A DNA stretch of 27,481 bases, taken from positions 1-27,481 of IMG/VR virus record IMGVR_UViG_3300020455_000077. One strand, 5' to 3'. The translations under genes were made by a program, and so were the position numbers. Below are positions 26,101-27,481 of this stretch, piece after piece; positions within the stretch are counted from its first letter, which is position 1; each line of letters starts with the position of its first letter. The DNA is from a virus. The notes under the pieces were generated by a model that was given only the letters and a program-made list of their open reading frames with translations, was not told the origin of the DNA and ran no database searches.

Positions 26101-27481
26101 TGATGGAAGCGGAACATTAGATCAATACAATGGTAGATTTGCAGTAACTCCAGAATTTCCAGATGGTATATATCATTATCATGCAACACCAGAAGCATAT
26201 CCATACTTTGTAGGTAATGAATATTACGGCGAAAAGAATAGTAGTACAATATATGATGGAACAACAACTATAGAACCTTGGGTACCACATCAAACTAAAG
26301 CATATGATGCACATGATATTACAGCAAATGGCGGAACGTTTAGTAATGTAGATGCTGATTATACATACTTTTGGGACGGACAAGGCTTCCTTAACCAATA
26401 CGAAATACATGGTAATGCACAATACAAAGTAGACTTTAACGAAGCTGTACAAATTGCAGTACAAACAAACCCACAAGGCGTAACTACTGCAGGTGCAACT
26501 TATAGTGTAAATGCTCAAGAAACTCAACCTAGAGGACTTACATTTAACACTGATGGTACTAAAATGTTTGTTGTTGGTGCAAGTGGTGACGATGTGAATG
26601 AATATACTCTTTCAGTAGGATTTGATTTAACTTCTACAGTAACCTTTATAGACAGTTATGCAGTTACAGAATGTCCAGATCCAACAGCAGTAAAATTTAA
26701 TGCAGATGGTACAAAGATGTTTGTTACTGGTACAGGCAATAGTAATGTTCATCAGTATGCTCTGTCAACTGGTTTTGATGTATCAACAGCAAGTTTCACC
26801 CAAACACTTGTTACCACTGTTGACACTAATAATTTTGGACTTGATTTTAAAGATGATGGTACTAAAATGTATATCACAGGAAATGATAATGACAAGATTC
26901 ATGAATACAATTTATCTTCTGCATTTGACATTTCATCAGCAACATTCAACCAAGATTTAAATGTCCAACCTACAGACATAGAACCATTTGGTATAGAGTG
27001 GAGCCCTGATGGTAAAAAATTGTTTATAGTTGGTACACATGGAAATGGTGTAGATTTATTCAGAGTGTCTACAGCATGGAATATATCAACAGCAACACAT
27101 AGTGAATTTTATAGTATAGGTGGTAATCCTTCAGGTATACACATCAGTCCAGACGGGACAAAAATGTTTATTGTAGGTAATAATGCTGATCTAGTAAAAT
27201 CATATACACTTTCATCTCCTTATGAATTTACAATAAGTAGTACTGCTACAGCAGATACTAGAAGTTTTATATACTTCAACGATGATGATAACAATGTTTA
27301 TAGTAGTGTTATACAAAATACAAACAAAGACACACTTAATGGTGCTCTTACTGCCTCTGCAACTGAAATAACTGTAGCAGATGTAACTAAATTTTATAAT
27401 CCAAATAATTTTGCAATAGGAAAATACTTTGGGCCACACGGATCCATTGGGCAGGCAAAATTTGGCGTACAAAGTATGACA
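14195..27481 (+). CDS. Giant modular tail/baseplate structural protein, partial
   Basis: The frame opens with ATG in a TAATG overlap with gp6 (GGGAG at 14184-14188) and runs to the right edge without a stop: 4429 codons, C-terminus missing. T4 has gp7 at this place, but I see no clear gp7 homology. The N-terminus (YLPQYLNTTVNKKFLQSTLD near residue 33) and the later blocks PWEMFGYRETPSWW and YRTQYWGTLFKGATIDVYEW look like the giant structural proteins of marine T4-like phages. Modules in order: E1-FCCH-like 220-300, carbohydrate-binding-like 534-581, GxGY pair 1551-1623, second carbohydrate-binding-like 2167-2204, L-x-I-x-G repeats about 2219-2306, Flagellin_IN-like triple about 2478-2660, second FCCH-like 2755-2815, cupredoxin-like 3210-3329, YHYH domain 3871-4012, beta-propeller 4112-4347. 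A role at the baseplate edge or as a fibre-type adsorption structure is inference. Confidence 0.85.
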   Translation, partial: MAEDYSAKSVKAQLPGNQPGKIKKIEEIKSTEYLPQYLNTTVNKKFLQSTLDQMISKASFETIDNWVGKEKGSWYNADKDKFISTADASKRFYNGSPAFIVKNPNDTDSISEIHTYSDALDDINNLGYEGNRPNGSDFAYTYSPPIDYDKFSNFSSYYWCKDDLPVINVKPNTTWDPDSMIGQTRYKLTTSDLGDIDFLTGMKIKFAPQVTENFTSTSADKTITNATGANPVVITTGSNHGLADGELINITGVVGMTELNNKVFYIDVLSANTFALYTDSGLSTSVNGAAYTAYASGGTAKTGGKFTLANTGYSLVVVIVGTTRKTVTTHYAINGTALTFTHGNFPNNGDLVQILHFHMSDINYYGNTYIVNNVGDSIDLIQTQDENGKTVLSRMMLYSVHQPSGFDMDPLDGKPYDYTEVENRLHEYVCMESGSYDMNAWSRINQWQHYNCIVEACRLTGEDFTTYASDANRAKRPIIEFERNIILYNWGTHPGSGVKYPHHRMNVDFVTKRFTGTDIIGQTNYNLLQTVINWSSSTKYSIGDIVREAVGGSYWYFESKIENNQGLDPLDADLVVDTTNWKRVYDKGIQDNDTILFLNTGNTTYDNKVFKVSGTGSSIALQQVLDPSDNDKVHTIMGPTYPDNFNGPDLVWHNSQWNRPQQKESKGQAPNFDLFDSNNNELATYYNNNDFEGSTIFNYVINTAATEDTALGFKAKYNTSAGSSELVFEHPLVTKRFKYDLQTSPKDIRGLMYYGKRRNISDNTTNYIEGWSRAQNLDKTYYATETKVVTADDANTATFDVGSNDMQKLSDEMIFAYTNNNWYVYEKDQDTPKNYHGVPGINPNIYLFAGSTVTIRKDYDSSETDLSFVKETDGTTAAPGITVTDNGATLSVAIDSNSANYDKVCKYKASGSGSGAMGKVYIVDEDTGYAGNNNSFIQYKHTVYKNGSRTEDYTLGANSTILTSLTIGDVVELRYVPNGAKASTSNWATGIEYQHNPINTNLGEHTHADLRRHFTDKISSLPGYHDSAFGVTDYYISSKENNFGGTILQGNPGQPMSWYLKENNRNVIVGIRNVMNDYDRFKTQFANKALQVNKSGIYETTRELVNETFNQLNVGKDSSFKYASSGMCHWYNASTQEITVTDTTTVFYLDKTENVDYETNNKEDHVYVYLKDYVAADSAYVQRLLNRNEDYVLLGNKLTLNSAVTLNGGVSAVITIDHYSSKNNSFVPWSAPKLNFMKPVEPRLNTPKTLLIAHDGAKITITNSGNLYRPQETNYDVRSAVLYELEKRVAAGFPTYKDYNDVKEFNPRHPVGQKHGQGTRTQWAKHYRAVFEYWLDSNNRTYPSLVNASAVANYSNQTDADGVTLPGTEAGVIEYYCGTTEPLNSPWEMFGYRETPSWWTTYYDWKDTANGGNDAKRAALLIALAKGHYNNPADTEKTDRRYVVKQNIGNLITVAGVQQDIVTAGWATAGNTKKDFVIGDGFSAEDTFKDSSAYNFALVEAGFKNCPYTFWQTFYDPSSIVSDNVINNKTRLRPSVTDPVYGSPINKGTLDNITVTNTGNNYTSSPTVTVTGDGVGATAVAIVDSGLIKNIRITSGGYGYNNAGITITDTTGTGGKGTVTLLKNQRYRTTGLMALIWLQNIISKFSVDIHARNQLTSAQPVINVEGYTDKNIIRVRTLGNSAKSPFVMQDNDIELALHKSSAKVQLNFSAVKITKLSTGYQVTGYEPDRKYFEYFSANEGNSTTVTYGNLSTEIYDNFDLDSTPNQLNYDHTFPDLHTLANFMAGRTEWLISKGIQSFNFRGVVNNLLEWATTASINDVHFGHGTNSILFKDSLDRFLDSIFSTNKTLLVEDRTETSLTRESELSNIKAIRDELGATIYTESGANILRMNANFVQWEHVIVLENKTTFNDSVYRPDLGMGFDSYKLEGRRTINWKGEPSTKGYLIETTGLKSNYDSSVREVEDDYFVIDSNALNKQKRKIAQTSIGYNKPEWANSLPVSEDNTFDWYRSAIATKGTKENLTALRRHNEVVNPLTDSFNINDQWLFKTSDFAGNNKSYIEMEFSDDLVNVNPQGIKLSNDGNADTLNDEIITMQQNDKRMITKLSTPNQFTLGNNYYYQTDSTYTEFNSWLKNAGYPLMTEIDEQALTINDIPALYDSTKDYATVGAWDNTVSYKLGDKVRYQDKVYECNVAATGYQTTTNPITWNGTVNNPVILPGNTLVIDGNTINLTNSVTTVTYNNIEVTSNASPVVNGGDTLILDGATVTFAKSSTTTTYPDFAVAGSTVNPTIQGSATATLIINGTTINFNETVATTVNRDWTYCVGDQFTSASSTSVTAADRITAWTNLRSSLQSVYGNAQTRTKLDTYLNTSEAGFDTSVLVTEHGATGNATLQGHILTFLTQDVTIINEKAGTSYVTADVLSGSTPVNATDEQTTQTAFNLSSYTDDIHNWLIASANDSTAISGTIIVMSEAGTAYKLYSAADIVSRITAGAPTNATASLVSNQLTITRINRIVSDKDLLIGPGTANAEVDNAATTFPSSGTLTHTGSENTTTSTTAALTVAEVVQQINDAGINNIGAILFDTNKVKVTKTTSSSDPNLTVAGTAVTDLSGGFTTGTLTATTTTSTSQASLSVGLVAQKINDASITGITASVVNNRIVIKSTNTTGTMTSTQAALDLGINTNILSVTRNATTSTGTNTFTIGNWTEIDEPLLEYIWVADDTGLGYTSINSTITAKFNGWNVFKVMDLDLYATKICAATTTGTGNDAELSCNKAHNLQNGDIVMLLNTNSKPAIDGFHTVTSIDSASTSKFFIDQFIDQDASFSKILVLRPVRFTTDAQRDAAVTATTHYEFPLGDLAWVDGTAQFTVYKKDTSTAWTVKRTQGDNHVAPTTIQSSILHDQTSVLAEAEAYDPFKGIIPGLADKEITFKSINDPAIYTSSTDTTAQINQQQAWGNNYLGSVWWDTNKAIYIDYEQDSIEYRTQYWGTLFKGATIDVYEWTRSDATPDTYAESVAGGKELNGEVLTGEVYKEIDTFGNELYYYTEVDEYDSTVGGNVTYYYFWVKNKTSIPTGTNRVTSVLNIANLISNPTSQNIKWLNASGKDSFIVSNLRNDTNEQTVLQISNISNEDNTHTHWTPIIENDTAVPEYYHRRLKDGLRGSNENKKLKTFKGEYSNATTYTKGQVISIDAPIPALEIGVATKGTTARFYQRGHNETFTVNGSQLNNGQLLTLQRGKTYIFDQNDSTNLTHPLVISPTLDAKHQSLSYYDSTTIGVQYYLNGGEVSLATYNSAINNPANIDDKKITFKPDENTPNTLWYGCYNYTAMGSELYIINEERDESPSYYMSLMDSNLNYMPQTNRSAWRRIYNVSNVDEIEEEIQIPEERMVPDLDLHPYDRVGESIRPSRSWFTYKNISRREIVNKLNNLLLNTNLVDTVPEYKTYLDVTISQGSKDYVVSNYWENVDWYHKDFDKFIQPNREVTEITPLLTSGDASQLAGNYDNEYILAKNVLHTDGIKRDSIFKYDTTNSKWVPIWKEKGTIQLSDELWDPVSGGYGFDSAGFDNEGFDPDPIHEFSKILDCFRDNILSQADYNRVWFSGIYDAVKEMPNSEWIKKSTYIVPKLNKQVNTTGRIGYDAVPILEEYIDKNKPFTSKYKVNPSLFQDEKTVMDRGSAVITEHSRNMAITEKVEEHTDNQFSERLGGTAVVAHAPLPFNDLDIIKTFNSVDHTITRNPIITSWEQQYQQYVVTLANSISETEHLVGVIADVEKVAWDSDYVYVRTSGLTDHTGGPGYTVAPDTEGVVKDQRPANPKQFNWKFVRTPKVASSKPLRGSGPIGALTNGVAIFSPQDYEQTSTGSIYYRNEGYLRRNKMDANNGTSWSSKGSYEPTVSGLYYHFDMPNEYRQLESSTKHSPLIGWALDGYPIYGQYGFTNADGTGAILKMTSSYVLKSGARTGLGAPAGNYDGSYTADYIYDGSGTLDQYNGRFAVTPEFPDGIYHYHATPEAYPYFVGNEYYGEKNSSTIYDGTTTIEPWVPHQTKAYDAHDITANGGTFSNVDADYTYFWDGQGFLNQYEIHGNAQYKVDFNEAVQIAVQTNPQGVTTAGATYSVNAQETQPRGLTFNTDGTKMFVVGASGDDVNEYTLSVGFDLTSTVTFIDSYAVTECPDPTAVKFNADGTKMFVTGTGNSNVHQYALSTGFDVSTASFTQTLVTTVDTNNFGLDFKDDGTKMYITGNDNDKIHEYNLSSAFDISSATFNQDLNVQPTDIEPFGIEWSPDGKKLFIVGTHGNGVDLFRVSTAWNISTATHSEFYSIGGNPSGIHISPDGTKMFIVGNNADLVKSYTLSSPYEFTISSTATADTRSFIYFNDDDNNVYSSVIQNTNKDTLNGALTASATEITVADVTKFYNPNNFAIGKYFGPHGSIGQAKFGVQSMT
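14852..15098 (+). other. E1-FCCH-like module in the giant protein
   Basis: Residues 220-300 read ITNATGANPVVITT, then HGLADGELINITGVVGMTEL, then FYIDVLSANTFALYTD and a closing AYTAYASGG. This is the pattern of E1_FCCH-like beta domains often seen in phage tail and fibre proteins. A weaker second copy lies at about 22457-22640 (HNLQNGDIVMLLN, GFHTVTSID). These are probably structural or binding units. Confidence 0.65.
15794..15937 (+). other. Carbohydrate-binding-like module 1 (ChtBD3-like W...Y..GD.V...Y pattern)
   Basis: Residues 534-581 read W-SSSTKYSIGDIV, then YWYFESKIENNQGLDP, and end with TNWKRV. This is the spacing of small CBM5/12-type modules, with aromatic residues that could stack on sugars. 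The match is by pattern only. A polysaccharide ligand is inferred. Confidence 0.5.
18844..19062 (+). repeat. Tandem GxGY beta module inside the giant protein
   Basis: Residues 1551-1623 contain two units: ITVTNTGNNYTSSPTVTVTG followed by GVGATAVAIV, and IRITSGGYGYNNAGITITD. They share plan and several residues with the gp6 module at 12427-12660. This suggests a module spread between neighbouring baseplate genes. Confidence 0.65.
20693..20806 (+). other. Carbohydrate-binding-like module 2
   Basis: Residues 2167-2204 read WDNTVSYKLGDKVRYQDKVY, then ECNVAATGYQTTTNPITW. This is a good fit to the CBM5/12 (ChtBD3-like) pattern: Trp, Tyr, GD.V, Y and a closing Trp. It is clearer than the copy at 15794. 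The ligand is unknown. Confidence 0.58.
20849..21112 (+). repeat. Three L-[IV]-[IL]-[DN]-G-x-[TA] beta repeats
   Basis: LVIDGNTINL (from 20849), LILDGATVTF (from 20960) and LIINGTTINF (from 21080) recur at 37 and 40 codons. Each is followed by a Thr/Val-rich strand. They look like short beta repeats that would stack in a rod or helix. Confidence 0.6.
21626..22175 (+). repeat. Three Flagellin_IN-like repeats
   Basis: Three units share a helix followed by two strands: SAADIVSRITAGAPTNATAS (from 21626), LTVAEVVQQINDAGINNIGA (from 21863) and LSVGLVAQKINDASITGITA (from 22079), each ending in a strand such as NRIVIKST. Spacing is 79 and 72 codons. The helix-INxAxIxGITA-strand plan recalls the Flagellin_IN repeat of bacterial flagellins and filament caps. 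The match is by pattern only. Confidence 0.55.
23822..24181 (+). other. Cupredoxin-like module with an altered copper site
   Basis: Residues 3210-3329 have FTVNGSQLNNGQLLTLQRGK, then YIFDQNDSTNLTHPLVI, and end with TLWYGCYNYTAMGSEL. The plan is that of blue-copper-like domains, with candidate ligands His3246 (THP), Cys3316 and the Met of TAMG. The second His, normally a few residues after Cys (C..H..MG), is Tyr here, so copper binding is doubtful. Confidence 0.55.
25805..26230 (+). other. YHYH domain in the giant protein
   Basis: Residues 3871-4012 contain HSPLIGWALDGYPIYGQYGF (from His3907), LDQYNGRFAVTPEFPDG and the defining YHYH at 26171-26182 (residues 3993-3996), then PYFVGNEYYG. This is the YHYH protein domain in full order. 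It is of unknown function and is widespread in secreted bacterial proteins. Confidence 0.8.
26528..27235 (+). repeat. Beta-propeller blades (five DGTKMF repeats)
   Basis: Five units carry [DN]-G-[TK]-K-[ML]-[FY]-[IV]-x-G, then a variable loop, then an aromatic strand and FDxSxA. The DG of each unit lies at 26552, 26705, 26855, 27008 and 27152, so spacing is 51, 50, 51 and 48 codons. Unit examples are FNADGTKMFVTG and ISPDGTKMFIVG. The size and plan fit blades of a WD/YVTN-type beta-propeller. A full propeller would need more blades, perhaps from degenerate flanking units. Confidence 0.75.

Noticed and set aside
26025-26527. Two overlapping minus-strand open frames of 80 and 136 codons
   Set aside because: Both are antisense to the clear YHYH domain and encode Tyr/Cys/Ile-rich shadow sequence.
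1-27481. Avoidance of GANTC (CcrM-type site)
   Set aside because: GATTC and GAATC are readily found (for example near 5080, 5640 and 13610), so this site is not missing.
1-27481. tRNA genes, CRISPR arrays, insertion sequences
   Set aside because: Nearly all bases are inside coding regions and no cloverleaf, spaced direct repeat array or transposase was seen.

Overview
This is an AT-rich window (roughly one third GC, judged by eye) from a T4-like myovirus. The sequence does not name the host. The gene set, the baseplate order and the domain types in the tail proteins (E1-FCCH-like, YHYH, cupredoxin-like, GxGY and propeller modules) resemble marine T4-like phages of the pelagiphage and cyanophage kind. 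The host assignment is inference.

Layout. Bases 1-3317 on the minus strand form a tight replication/transcription cluster. It reads gp55 (late sigma factor), then gp47 (Mre11-like nuclease), then gp46 (Rad50-like ATPase, running off the left edge). Bases 3318-3411 are a divergent control region. It has a near-perfect sigma70-type promoter (TTGACA, 17-base spacer, TATACT) firing left into gp55, and a T4-type late promoter box (GCTAAATA) firing right. Bases 3412 to the right edge on the plus strand form one almost gapless late operon: a nucleotidyltransferase-fold protein, tail-tube cap (gp48/54-like), baseplate wedge gp53, a 1080-residue hub protein with a C-terminal lysozyme domain, a gp5-like spike without lysozyme, a protein with a degenerate GH24 lysozyme fold, gp25, gp6, and a giant modular structural protein of at least 4429 residues. 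A second late box (CATAAATA) lies directly before gp25. Most neighbouring plus-strand genes overlap by 1-11 bases, so translational coupling is likely.

How it works together (inference from T4 biology). Host sigma70 polymerase would read gp55-gp47-gp46 early. gp55 would then redirect polymerase to the late boxes that drive the baseplate and tail genes in the same window.

Most unusual signals: (1) I met no GCAGC or GCTGC anywhere in the 27.5 kb, although GCAG and GCTG followed by other bases are common. All 24 Ala-Ala codon pairs start with GCG or GCC. This looks like DNA-level avoidance of a GCWGC site. (2) The giant open frame carries a mosaic of repeat modules ending in a beta-propeller. 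(3) The lysozyme domain sits on the hub rather than the spike, next to a dead-looking lysozyme homologue. (4) gp25 appears to have a leaderless late transcript. No tRNA, CRISPR array, insertion sequence or convincing terminator was seen, and no gene-free stretch exceeds 100 bases.
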